55,420 nucleotides of DNA from Dasytiphilus stammeri_B (GTDB taxonomy: Bacteria > Pseudomonadota > Gammaproteobacteria > Enterobacterales > Enterobacteriaceae). This document shows, one piece after another, positions 1 through 9,019 of this stretch (the first letter of the stretch is position 1; each line of letters begins with the position of its first letter). The translations under genes were made by a program, and so were the position numbers. The stretch lies in NCBI GenBank assembly GCA_037083765.1, contig JBAPLS010000012.1, positions 1 to 55,420 of the forward strand. Reading direction: 5' to 3'. The notes under the pieces were generated by a model, which had not been told where the DNA came from, searched no databases, and saw only the letters and a program-made list of their open reading frames with translations.

Positions 1-2
1 GT

Positions 3-2429
3 CAAATCAGTCAAAACATTTTATCGACTAGCACCAGTACTCAGTTATATTTAGAGTTAGTGATTAATGGCAATGCTACGCACCAAATATTACCCGTAAA
101 ATATAAAAATAGGCATTTTTATATGTCAATATCCTCATTGAAAAAAATAGGATTAAATTTGGATAAGATAATCCTCGGAGAACTACACAATTTTAGTCAC
201 AATGAGATAGCTCTAGATTTAGTAAGTAATTTAATTACTAAATATGATCCCAATATGCAAAGATTGTTTATGGATGTACCTTATTCTTGGTGGCCCGAAA
301 AAAAAATTAGGCCACTAAACTATCCACTTATAAGCAAAGACTCAGGACAAAGTTCTTTCGGAGCAATATTAAATTATGATTGGTATTTAAATACCTTGCT
401 GAAGAATAATAAAAAAGTTAAATCTTCATTATGGTCAGAGATTAGATTATTTAATCGCATAGGTATCTTCTCACATACGGGGCTATTACGAATCAACAGT
501 TTCTTAAATCCAAATATAAAAAAATCATCTTACATACGTTATGAAACTCAATGGAGTATGAATAGCGAACCACATATGTTGCACTATATAATAGGTGATT
601 ATACTACTGATGTTTTTGCCGGTTATTCTCCAGTGCGGATGGTTGGAATGAAAGTATCCAGACAATTCACTATACATCCGGAGAGAATTACCTATTCCTT
701 ACCTAACATTAGTGGATATGCTACTATGCCTAGTATATTAGATGTATATATGAATAATGAAAAAATAATCTCTAGACCAATTAGTCCAGGAAAATTTCGG
801 TTGATAAATAATTTAGGATATTTCAATGGGTATAATATGGCTACTATTCTCACATCCGATTTATTAGGACGCTCTAAAAGAATCAAAGTTCCTTGTTATG
901 TAGATAGAAATATCCTTAATGTAGGTAGCACTGATTTTAGTCTAGCAGTAGGATCTTTACGACGAAATTACGGACAGAAATCTTTTGATTATGATTCGAA
1001 TATGTCTTTAAGGGGATTTATAAGATATGGGTTAGCACCATGGATAACAGTGAATACAATAATAGAAAGTACTAAAAATTTTTTTAATATAGGACTAGGA
1101 AGTGATATAAAATGTTTCCTTTTAGGAATAGTAAATATTTCATGGAGTATCAGTAGTGCAACCAAAGAAAAGAGCACGCCAGTGTATTCTGTTTCTAATG
1201 TAGTCACTAATAATATTAGATCTCTCTTTAAATTTAATATGAATTCTGATAAATGGAATAACAGTAATTGGCAGTATACAGGACAACAGATAAACTTAGG
1301 ATATACATACCAGAATACATTCTTAAATTTCAATGCTCAATATAACTACCGAATTGGAAGTTATAGTGAGTTATTAAATTATGCGAGTCACTCAGCCAAC
1401 TACTTAATTCAGCATTTAACTCAAATTAATGGTACCATTAATTTGAGTAAGTCTAGCAATATGAGTGTAAGTTTTCTAGCAAACCAAGAGTTAAATAAAA
1501 AAAGATTAAAAGAATTGAATATTTCATATAGTACTTCCTTAGGAAGGAATATTCATTTATGGACTTCAATAAATAAATATAAATATACGGGGGAAAAATC
1601 CGGCTATAAAGTACACTTAATGTTAAGTATACCTTTAAATAGTTTTGGAAATACATCTTTTGTATCTGAGGTAGATGAAGAGCATAATTCCTTCATAAGT
1701 CAATCATGGAATAGAAGTATTCCCTATTATGAAGGGATAGGATGGAATGTTACTTTTTCTAAGAAAAATACTAATGATACCTTTCATCAAGCTAATCTTA
1801 TTTGGAAAAATAAATATTTTTCTACTCAAGTTGGTTTAGATGAAGTGAATAATTATCCAAACCTCTGGTGGCAATTAAGTGGGTCCTTAGTGGCTATAGG
1901 AAAATATATTAATTTTTCCTCACCTATTAATGATGGATTCGTACTGATTTCAACTAATGGATATCAAAATATCCCTATTTTTTATGAAAACAGCTTTATT
2001 GGAAAAACTAATAGTAAGGGATATTTATTAGTTTCATCTGTACCATCATGGTATCCTGCTACCATATCCATTGATCCTAAAAATATTTCAGCTGGGATTA
2101 ATATTCCTTCCACAATTAGAAAATTTATCCTTAAGGACCGGAGTGGTTATATAGTAAATTTTGATCTTTCCAGTACTCAATCCGCTTTTTTTTCAGTGAT
2201 AGATCAAGAAGGTCACTTTTTACCTCCCGGAAGTCTAGTGAGGATAATAGGAACCTCTAACATTACTTGGTCAGGATTACAAGGAGAAGTCTTTATTAAA
2301 GATATCAATAAGAACAAGCAGAATATACTTCTTATTACTAGATCTGACAATAATACTACTTGTAAAGTAGTAGTTGATAAACTATCCGAAGATGGAATAT
2401 CCACTCCAGGATTACAGCTATGCAAGTAA
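3..2429 (+). CDS. Archaic (Csu-type) fimbrial outer-membrane usher, 5' end outside window
   Basis: Outer-membrane usher that would assemble and export chaperone-bound fimbrial subunits. The reading frame is open from base 3 with no stop, so the gene runs off the left edge. A GTG at 60 lies inside conserved N-terminal usher sequence (LYLELVINGN) and is not the start. About 808 codons are visible. The order is N-terminal domain, long beta-barrel, a plug-like segment at about residues 210-300 counted from the GTG (PISPGKF, then DLLGRSKRIKVP), the LRRNYG motif typical of archaic ushers, and a C-terminal globular region ending in a Cys pair (TTCK ... LQLCK). It overlaps the adhesin gene by 10 nt, so the two are cotranscribed. 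The periplasmic chaperone and pilin genes would be expected just upstream, outside the window. The assignment to the Csu (sigma/archaic) class rests mainly on the neighbour. No frameshift is visible. Confidence 0.9.
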   Translation, partial: QISQNILSTSTSTQLYLELVINGNATHQILPVKYKNRHFYMSISSLKKIGLNLDKIILGELHNFSHNEIALDLVSNLITKYDPNMQRLFMDVPYSWWPEKKIRPLNYPLISKDSGQSSFGAILNYDWYLNTLLKNNKKVKSSLWSEIRLFNRIGIFSHTGLLRINSFLNPNIKKSSYIRYETQWSMNSEPHMLHYIIGDYTTDVFAGYSPVRMVGMKVSRQFTIHPERITYSLPNISGYATMPSILDVYMNNEKIISRPISPGKFRLINNLGYFNGYNMATILTSDLLGRSKRIKVPCYVDRNILNVGSTDFSLAVGSLRRNYGQKSFDYDSNMSLRGFIRYGLAPWITVNTIIESTKNFFNIGLGSDIKCFLLGIVNISWSISSATKEKSTPVYSVSNVVTNNIRSLFKFNMNSDKWNNSNWQYTGQQINLGYTYQNTFLNFNAQYNYRIGSYSELLNYASHSANYLIQHLTQINGTINLSKSSNMSVSFLANQELNKKRLKELNISYSTSLGRNIHLWTSINKYKYTGEKSGYKVHLMLSIPLNSFGNTSFVSEVDEEHNSFISQSWNRSIPYYEGIGWNVTFSKKNTNDTFHQANLIWKNKYFSTQVGLDEVNNYPNLWWQLSGSLVAIGKYINFSSPINDGFVLISTNGYQNIPIFYENSFIGKTNSKGYLLVSSVPSWYPATISIDPKNISAGINIPSTIRKFILKDRSGYIVNFDLSSTQSAFFSVIDQEGHFLPPGSLVRIIGTSNITWSGLQGEVFIKDINKNKQNILLITRSDNNTTCKVVVDKLSEDGISTPGLQLCK

Positions 2430-3388
2430 AGGACAATAATAATTTCAATTATCCACGCAATTATATAAAAATTTTTCCAATTATTATTGCTCTTTTCTAT
2501 CTGCCTGTAACCAGAGGAGATTGTACTTTTTCTCATGGAGATGTAAATTTAGGACCTACTAATTCCTTTAGTCTACTTCACGGATCTATCCAGTCTTCCG
2601 GCAAGTCAGGCATGGTTTGTTCCGGATTTAATGCTACATTTTTAACTCATAACACTATTAGAGCTCAGATTATTTCTACTTTAAATAACATGAAGCTCAA
2701 AAATCAAGATTCTTCACCAGAAGAAGATATTCCATATCTAATATATCCAGATAAAAATTATCAGTATGCTTATAAAGTAGGACAAGAAATAGACTTCGAT
2801 AAATTAAATTTACTGTCATTAATATTTTCCGCAAATAATAGTGAAATTCCTCTCTATATAAAAACTCAACCCAGTACTAACGTTTCTTCGGGTCTTTATG
2901 AAGACGTGATTCAAATAAAATGGGAATATTCTATTTGTCGAGTAGGTACATTATTTCTATGTTTTTCTAATTGGAAAGGAAAAGGATTTACTACTGTCAA
3001 AGTACATGGGTCAGTAAATAAAGAATGTTTAATAAATACAATTAATGATATTGATTTGGGGTCTACCACTTCACTAGCTAAAGTTATCCCATTACCTGCT
3101 CATATCACGGTAAGCTGCACTAAAAAAGAACATTTTAATGTTTGGTTTACGGATGGTAATTTTTCTCATGGAGGATGGAGACAAATGAGTGATGGACTAG
3201 GTCATTATATCCAATATAATATTTATCATCCTGACACCAATATTATCTGGAATAAAAATAGTAAATTTGGTTTTACAGGTCTAGGTAGTACTCAAGTGAT
3301 TACATATCAAGTATCGGTTAATAATAAACAGACCAATGTAACTGCTGGGAACTATTCCGATACTATTTCTATAGTAGTAGAGTATTAA
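2420..3388 (+). CDS. Two-domain spore coat U (SCPU) tip adhesin, CsuE-like
   Basis: Secreted fimbrial subunit of 322 aa, probably the tip adhesin of the archaic chaperone-usher system. Residues 1 to about 34 form a signal peptide with a hydrophobic stretch (IFPIIIALFYLP) before the first Cys (GDCTF). A first SCPU-like domain spans about 35-195. A second, much clearer one spans about 200-322, with Cys near its start (KECLIN), a VSCTKK strand, the YIQYNIYHP segment and the terminal GNYSDTISIVVEY that ends SCPU domains. Two SCPU domains in the last gene of the operon, directly after the usher, match CsuE. The ATG at 2420 lies within the last codons of the usher gene, with AGGA upstream. The next several hundred bases carry no gene, so this looks like the end of the operon. 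Function is inferred from family and position. Confidence 0.85.
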   Translation: MQVKDNNNFNYPRNYIKIFPIIIALFYLPVTRGDCTFSHGDVNLGPTNSFSLLHGSIQSSGKSGMVCSGFNATFLTHNTIRAQIISTLNNMKLKNQDSSPEEDIPYLIYPDKNYQYAYKVGQEIDFDKLNLLSLIFSANNSEIPLYIKTQPSTNVSSGLYEDVIQIKWEYSICRVGTLFLCFSNWKGKGFTTVKVHGSVNKECLINTINDIDLGSTTSLAKVIPLPAHITVSCTKKEHFNVWFTDGNFSHGGWRQMSDGLGHYIQYNIYHPDTNIIWNKNSKFGFTGLGSTQVITYQVSVNNKQTNVTAGNYSDTISIVVEY

Positions 3389-4115
3389 CTCTAATCTAGA
3401 TTAGGATAAATATCTTTTGAAGATGTCAGCACATTAGATATAATGAAAAGTTATTTTACTAACTACATATTAACTACATATTAGGATCGGGATCAGTATG
3501 GTTCTCCAATATCTATATTTTACGGTTCTTGCCATCTGCCGAGATAAAAATTGATCGCCGTCGTCTCTTATTTGGAACAAATGGAAGGAATAATTGCAGC
3601 ATATCAACCTAAAATTGATAATGATATTATCCTTCTCATGTGAGAGAGAATGATATTCTGTCACATATTCGTAAATGTAATTTGGCAGATAATGGTACTG
3701 CACAGTCATATTACTTTAGGATAAAATTTAAATTTTTTTTAAAAAAAAGTATGTACTACTATAATTATATTTTGATTAAGATGGAAGCTTTATTTCATAT
3801 GGGGATTATCTATCCCATATTATCTTGATAATAAATATATATATTATATAAGTATTACTGACCTGAGACAAGCGATATTTTTACGCCAAATATCGAGGAC
3901 AAATAGTTTGTCTAGAACTTTATGACCCTCAAGGAGGATATTCTTGAGTCTTTCATGAGCACGCAACATACTGAGCTGCAATGTCATCTAATTATAATAG
4001 GATACCTTTTTTATTACCTGAAGTTTTATTATATAAAAAAATACCTTCGACCCATCACACAACGTCAAACAATAGAACAACGATTCTCAACTCAGTTCCA
4101 TTTCAAGTAATGCTA
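3389..4115. other. Non-coding, possibly decayed stretch
   Basis: 727 bases with no credible intact gene. A perfect palindrome (CTAATCTAGATTAG, 3391-3404) follows the adhesin stop, and an 11-bp unit (TAACTACATAT) is directly repeated at 3460-3481. Parts around 3520-3700 and 3867-3944 are less AT-rich than the rest and give short protein-like runs in shifting frames (for example RYFYAKYRGQIVCLELYDPQ, stopped by TGA at 3945). This looks like gene decay, but I could not name the ancestor. Two 62-codon open frames on the plus strand have no recognisable product. Confidence 0.5.
3797..3820. repeat. Inverted repeat / stem-loop
   Basis: ATATGGG at 3797-3803 pairs with CCCATAT at 3814-3820. The stem extends to about 9 bp with one bulged G, and the loop is short. 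No T-run follows on either strand, so it is not a typical intrinsic terminator. It lies in the non-coding stretch between the fimbrial genes and ygdQ. Confidence 0.4.
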
Positions 4116-4847
4116 TTATTGAACATGATTTTTTCTATATAAAAAATTTAAACCTTCTACTAATAGAGCAAAACATAAAGATGCATATAGATATCCTCGA
4201 GGAATATGGATGAAAATTCCTTCTAGCATAAGAACTATTCCTAATAAACCTATAAAGGCTAAAGTTAATATCTTGATAAAAATGTTATCGTGCATAAATT
4301 TAGCTATTTTTCTAGAAAAAAAGAACAGTATAATTGCTGAAAAAATTAAGGCAATAAACATTACTGTCTGATTTGTAGAGATACTGACGGCAGTCAGTAC
4401 TGAATCCATGCTAAAAAGAATATCTAACACAATTATCTGTCCCACGACTTTTCCCAATGAAAACAAATCTGTTTTTCTAGAAACAAATCCTGATTCTGAG
4501 GAATTAAAATTTAATAAAATTGTATTATGTAGTTCTTTAAAAGATTTCCATAATAAAAATATTCCTCCCAGTAAAAAAATTAATTCCCGAAATGAAAAAT
4601 TATGAAAGAAGAGAGTAAATATAGGGTGAGTAAATTTAAGCATCCAACTGGCAATACTTAATAAGATAATACGTATTACCATTGATACTCCTAACCCAAA
4701 CATTAAAGCAGTCTTTTGTTGATGACGAGAAAGATGAGATATTTGGAAAGATATTAAAATAATATTGTCAATACCTAGGATAATTTCTACACTCATTAAA
4801 GTAATTAATGATATCCATGTACTTGGAACTATTATCCATGTAAACAT
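4116..4847 (-). CDS. ygdQ: TerC family integral membrane protein YgdQ
   Basis: 243-aa inner-membrane protein of the TerC family, matching E. coli YgdQ (237 aa) end to end. Several hydrophobic helices are visible. The two acidic motifs of the family lie in helices: EIILGIDNII near residue 22 and DILFSMDSVLTAV near residue 145. TerC proteins are linked to metal-ion (manganese or tellurite) handling and to membrane protein metalation, but the precise role of YgdQ is not known. The gene follows mutH on the same strand with 46 nt between them, the order found in E. coli, so the pair is an ancestral block. No truncation is seen. Confidence 0.88.
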   Translation of the reverse strand: MFTWIIVPSTWISLITLMSVEIILGIDNIILISFQISHLSRHQQKTALMFGLGVSMVIRIILLSIASWMLKFTHPIFTLFFHNFSFRELIFLLGGIFLLWKSFKELHNTILLNFNSSESGFVSRKTDLFSLGKVVGQIIVLDILFSMDSVLTAVSISTNQTVMFIALIFSAIILFFFSRKIAKFMHDNIFIKILTLAFIGLLGIVLMLEGIFIHIPRGYLYASLCFALLVEGLNFLYRKNHVQ

Positions 4848-4893
4848 ATTTATGGGAAATTTATATCTAAAAATTAGAGTAAATTATTTGAAT

Positions 4894-5574
4894 TTAATCA
4901 AAAAATTGACTCTTTAATATAAGATGAGTAAAGTTTTTTTTTAAATAAAATCCTCGCGGTCGGGTACGAATTCGGTGAGCATATTTATCATATGCTGCAG
5001 TAAAACATTTACTTGAAGAGGATTTAGTTTTTATTTGCAGACACTCGCCATTACGGGCAGTAATATCTTCGATTTCACCAAATGTAATTGAATCCATAAA
5101 ATCTTCCCAGTCTCGACGTAAATATAATTCTTGCTCTGTACTTGGACTCCATAAAAATGGGCTACCTATTCTTCTCTGAGAGAGTGGTATTGTACGACTT
5201 CCTTCTATAGGAATCCATAAGACTCGTATAAGTTTATTACGTACAGAAGACTGCTCCCAGGTAAGACCGATAGTATTGATTAATGATACTCCACAAATAA
5301 ATGTATTTTCTAATGGTGTTCCATCGGAATTTACAGGAATAGTCTTTAATTCTACTCCTATTCGGGTGAAGTCGGGTTTTGATTTATTACCGGCATCGGC
5401 TCCGAGATATTTTTCCATTAGCAGACCTACCCATCCCTTATGATATTGCAATTTTATAGGGATGTTGGATCCTAACTCACTTAAAGTATAGCCAGATAGT
5501 AAATCTGCTCTCTCTATTAGAGTTTGTTCATCTTCTGGAGGGGAAAGAACTCGCAAATAATCTTTTTTAATCAT
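4894..5574 (-). CDS. mutH: DNA mismatch repair endonuclease MutH
   Basis: 226-aa homologue of MutH (229 aa in E. coli), which nicks the unmethylated strand at hemimethylated GATC sites once activated by MutS and MutL. The metal-binding catalytic residues are present as D68 and then E75 and K77 in GVELK. The family motifs KGWVGLLME and GSPFLWSP, and the PRGFYLKKNFT segment near the C terminus, are also intact. The protein looks functional. It is upstream of ygdQ as in E. coli. Usefulness depends on mutS, mutL and dam, none of which is in this window. Confidence 0.95.
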   Translation of the reverse strand: MIKKDYLRVLSPPEDEQTLIERADLLSGYTLSELGSNIPIKLQYHKGWVGLLMEKYLGADAGNKSKPDFTRIGVELKTIPVNSDGTPLENTFICGVSLINTIGLTWEQSSVRNKLIRVLWIPIEGSRTIPLSQRRIGSPFLWSPSTEQELYLRRDWEDFMDSITFGEIEDITARNGECLQIKTKSSSSKCFTAAYDKYAHRIRTRPRGFYLKKNFTHLILKSQFFD

Positions 5575-5979
5575 AAAATCATCCGATAATATTATTCCTT
5601 GATATAAAAATTTTTATTTGCTATGTTATTTTTTAATTAGATATAATAGACTTTTCTAATCTCGAGATATTAGAGGAAAAAAATATTTCTTATCTAAGTA
5701 TAGATAAGATTATCAGTATTAATAGTATTAGGATATATGTTCAATTATTTATAACGCTCAATGAGACATATAGAGGATTAAAAAGATTTATTACTTATTT
5801 TCCACACAAAATATAAAAATTTAATTAATATAAATTAACATGCTTGGACAAAAATTTTTATATAAAATAAATATCATTTATTTTTATAAATGAATGTATT
5901 ATTGAGAATATACAGTAAAAATAGAAACCACCTTTTTTTAGATTGATTATAGAGAAATAATATATAATTCGGAGATATT
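5575..5979. other. AT-rich spacer between divergent mutH and sppA
   Basis: 405 bases of very AT-rich sequence between two divergently transcribed genes. It should contain both promoters, but AT-richness makes many weak -10-like hexamers and I cannot choose among them. No RNA gene, repeat or gene remnant was recognised. Confidence 0.5.
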
Positions 5980-7866
5980 ATGCATCACATAGTGCGTTTA
6001 ATAAAAAAATTTTTTATCTTTTTATGGAAATCACTCAAGTTGATTCGAGATAATTTTATTAAAAGTGTTTTTTTGATCCTATCTATTATGCTAGGACTAG
6101 AGTTTATCGATCCTACAATGGTGACTAGTTCCCCGCCACAGGCTTTAGTTTTAGATATTAAAGGTCCAATAAATGATGAACCTATTATGGTAAGTAGTTC
6201 CATAGGAAATAAAGTTTTGAGTTTTTTTAAAAGACAGAACAACTATGTTTTCCAAAACTCTTTATTCCAAACAGTGGAAATTATTCGACAAGCTAAAAAT
6301 GATAGTAATATACATTATCTCATTTTAGATCTAAAAAACTTTAGTGGTGCTACTCAACCAGCTTTGCATTATATAGGAAAAGCTCTAGAGGAATTTCGGA
6401 GGAGTGGAAAAGTAATTCTCTCAATTGCTGAAAATTATACTCAAGAGCAGTATTATCTAGCATCTTTTGCAAATAAAATTTATTTATCTCCTGATGGAGA
6501 GGTAGATTTACATGGATTAGCTATAAGTGAGGTGTATTATAAAAACTTACTAGATAATTTACATATTAATTATCATGTGTTTAGAGTGGGTAAGTATAAA
6601 TCAGCGGTAGAGCCTATAATCCGTAATAATATGTCACCCCAAGTACGCAAAATGAACGCTATTTTAATAGATCAGTTATGGAATGAATATATTAATCAAA
6701 TAGCTCATAATCGCAAAGTATCTAGAGAGCAAATTTTTCCCGCAGCAGCAACAATTATAAAGAAGTTAAGACAAGAAGGAGGTGATACTGCACAATATGC
6801 CTATAATAATAAATTAGTAGATAAATTAATGTCTCTATCTGATTTTGAGAAACACATGATTGTAAAACTAGGATGGAATAAAACTAACAATAGTTATAAT
6901 GGCATAAGCATATATGATTATGCGTTAAAAAATAATTCACCGTCTCAAAAGAACAAAATAGCGGTTATTAGTATGAGTGGACTAATTACCAACGAAAATA
7001 CTGAACAAGGTGACTCTATTATTAGTAGCGATACAATAGCACAACAGTTAGGTTATGCCCGGTTAAATCCTGATATTAAAGCTATTATTTTATATATAAA
7101 TAGTCCAGGAGGAACTGAGTCTGATTCCGAATATATACGCCAACAAATAGTAACTACTCGTCATTCTGGTAAACCCATTGTAGTCGTTATGGGAGGATAT
7201 GCTGCTTCGGGAGGATATATGATATCTAGTCCTGCTAACTATCTTATAGCTGCACCAACCACTATAACGGGATCTATAGGTATATTTGGTGTCGTGGTGA
7301 CTATCGAAAATACTTTGTCTAGTTTGGGAGTATATTCGGATGGAGTAGTTACATCTCCATTAGCAATTCAGTCATCCTTTACAGGACTTAGTCCGGAATC
7401 GCAAGAAATCATGCAACTCAAAATCGAGAATGGTTATAGAAAATTTATTAATTTTATTGCTCAAGATCGAAATAGATCCTATAATCAAATAGATCAAATT
7501 GCACAAGGACGTGTTTGGTCTGGTCTAGATGCTAAAAAAATAGGCTTGATTGATCAGTTAGGTGATTTTGATGATGCTGTATCAAAGGCAGCGGCATTAG
7601 CCGGCTTAAAAGAGTGGAACTTAATGTGGTTTCCCACTTATACTAGTGTAGTTAAATCAGACTTAAGAAATTCTCTTCTTTTTTCTGGGTTAGAAACGGA
7701 CATTAGACGACATTTCATCTCAACATTACCTTCTTGGGTAGTAAACACTGTTCTTCACCAAATTCCCTATAGTCTCCACTCTGAGTGTTTACTACCAAAT
7801 ATTATTTTAATGAAAAATGATTCCTATCATATTTATGCACAATGTCTTACATACATAATGATTTAA
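5980..7866 (+). CDS. sppA: Signal peptide peptidase SppA (protease IV)
   Basis: 628-aa inner-membrane serine protease (618 aa in E. coli) that degrades cleaved signal peptides. An N-terminal membrane anchor lies at about residues 24-42. The protein is the long, duplicated form with two peptidase S49 repeats. The Ser-Lys dyad is visible: K207 in GKYKSAVEP from the first repeat and S410 in GGYAASGGYM from the second. The ATG has a good ribosome binding site (GGAG). The C terminus is a little longer than in E. coli. sppA and gapA are close in E. coli too, so this is a condensed ancestral neighbourhood. No key residue is missing. Confidence 0.94.
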   Translation: MHHIVRLIKKFFIFLWKSLKLIRDNFIKSVFLILSIMLGLEFIDPTMVTSSPPQALVLDIKGPINDEPIMVSSSIGNKVLSFFKRQNNYVFQNSLFQTVEIIRQAKNDSNIHYLILDLKNFSGATQPALHYIGKALEEFRRSGKVILSIAENYTQEQYYLASFANKIYLSPDGEVDLHGLAISEVYYKNLLDNLHINYHVFRVGKYKSAVEPIIRNNMSPQVRKMNAILIDQLWNEYINQIAHNRKVSREQIFPAAATIIKKLRQEGGDTAQYAYNNKLVDKLMSLSDFEKHMIVKLGWNKTNNSYNGISIYDYALKNNSPSQKNKIAVISMSGLITNENTEQGDSIISSDTIAQQLGYARLNPDIKAIILYINSPGGTESDSEYIRQQIVTTRHSGKPIVVVMGGYAASGGYMISSPANYLIAAPTTITGSIGIFGVVVTIENTLSSLGVYSDGVVTSPLAIQSSFTGLSPESQEIMQLKIENGYRKFINFIAQDRNRSYNQIDQIAQGRVWSGLDAKKIGLIDQLGDFDDAVSKAAALAGLKEWNLMWFPTYTSVVKSDLRNSLLFSGLETDIRRHFISTLPSWVVNTVLHQIPYSLHSECLLPNIILMKNDSYHIYAQCLTYIMI

Positions 7867-7961
7867 AATAAATAGTATAAATACATACTACTATTTTCCA
7901 TAGATTAATTCATAATTTCATTAGTTAGATATAGACGATCAAAATATTTTTGAGGAAGAGA

Positions 7962-8963
7962 ATGAAGATTAAATTAGGTATTAATGGATTTGGTCGCATT
8001 GGTCGCATGATATTTCGCGCGGCACAACAAAGAAAGATGATTAAAATCGTAGCTATTAATGATATTCTGAGCATAGATTATATAGCCTATATGTTAAAAT
8101 ATGACTCTACTCACGGTAGATTTTTAGGTTCTATAGAGATTAATCAAAATAATCTTATTATTAATGGAAATTCAGTTAGAATAACTGCTATAAAAGATCC
8201 TAGGCAGTTACGCTGGGATGAAGTAGAAGCAAATATTGTAGTAGAATCATCAGGATTATTTCTAACACAAGAAATTCTTACACAACATCTTCTGGCTGGT
8301 ACTAGAAAAGTAGTTCTTACTGCTCCACCCCGCGACGATATTCCAATGTTCGTAATGGGTGTAAATCATGTTTGTTATACCGGACAAAAAATAATTTCTA
8401 ATGCGTCCTGTACTACTAACTGTCTCGCTCCTTTAGCTAAAGTTATCAACGATAATTTTGGTATTCTAGAAGGACTTATGACTACTATACATGCAATTAC
8501 AGCCACACAAAAAAGTGTGGATAGCCAATCTCAGAAAGATTGGAGAGGAGGACGTGGTGCATTACAAAATATTATTCCTTCCTCTACAGGAGCAGCGAAT
8601 GCTGTCGGTAAAGTCATTCCGGTATTGAAAGGAAAATTAACAGGCATGGCTTTTCGTGTGCCTATTGCTAATGTTTCAGTGGTAGATTTAACGGTAAGAT
8701 TAAAAACATCTGCATGTTATCAATTAATATGTAATACCATAAAACATGCATCTCTAGGAGACCTACAAGGAATTCTGGGATATACTGAAGATTCCGTAGT
8801 TTCTACGGATTTTAATGGTTCTCGGTTGATATCAATATTTGATGCTAAAGCAAGTATGTCTTTAAATAATAACTTTGTAAAATTAATCTCTTGGTACGAT
8901 AATGAAACTGGTTACTCCCATAAAGTACTGGATTTAATCGAGTATATTTATTATAAGGAATAA
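7962..8963 (+). CDS. gapA: Glyceraldehyde-3-phosphate dehydrogenase A
   Basis: 333-aa NAD-dependent glycolytic dehydrogenase (331 aa in E. coli). The Rossmann motif INGFGRIGR is at the N terminus. The catalytic Cys150 lies in SNASCTTNC, and the substrate-binding segments GRGALQNIIPSSTGAA and WYDNETGYS are present. It resembles GapA rather than Epd, because Epd-specific sequence around the active site is absent. An in-frame TTG at 7950 would add four residues, but the ATG at 7962 has the GAGGAAGAG ribosome binding site and matches family length. It is convergent with valS, with 56 nt between the stops. Confidence 0.96.
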   Translation: MKIKLGINGFGRIGRMIFRAAQQRKMIKIVAINDILSIDYIAYMLKYDSTHGRFLGSIEINQNNLIINGNSVRITAIKDPRQLRWDEVEANIVVESSGLFLTQEILTQHLLAGTRKVVLTAPPRDDIPMFVMGVNHVCYTGQKIISNASCTTNCLAPLAKVINDNFGILEGLMTTIHAITATQKSVDSQSQKDWRGGRGALQNIIPSSTGAANAVGKVIPVLKGKLTGMAFRVPIANVSVVDLTVRLKTSACYQLICNTIKHASLGDLQGILGYTEDSVVSTDFNGSRLISIFDAKASMSLNNNFVKLISWYDNETGYSHKVLDLIEYIYYKE

Positions 8964-9019
8964 ATGAGGTCTAAGTTATATAATCTTTCCCTAAATTTTA
9001 GTTTATTAACTCCAGAAGT

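Noticed and set aside
3640..4110. Two open frames of 62 codons on the plus strand (3640-3828 and 3922-4110)
   Set aside because: No family resemblance, no good ribosome binding site and composition typical of chance frames in AT-rich DNA; treated as part of the non-coding stretch.
7950..7961. TTG upstream as the start of gapA
   Set aside because: It falls within the spacer and ribosome binding site; the ATG at 7962 gives the family N terminus.
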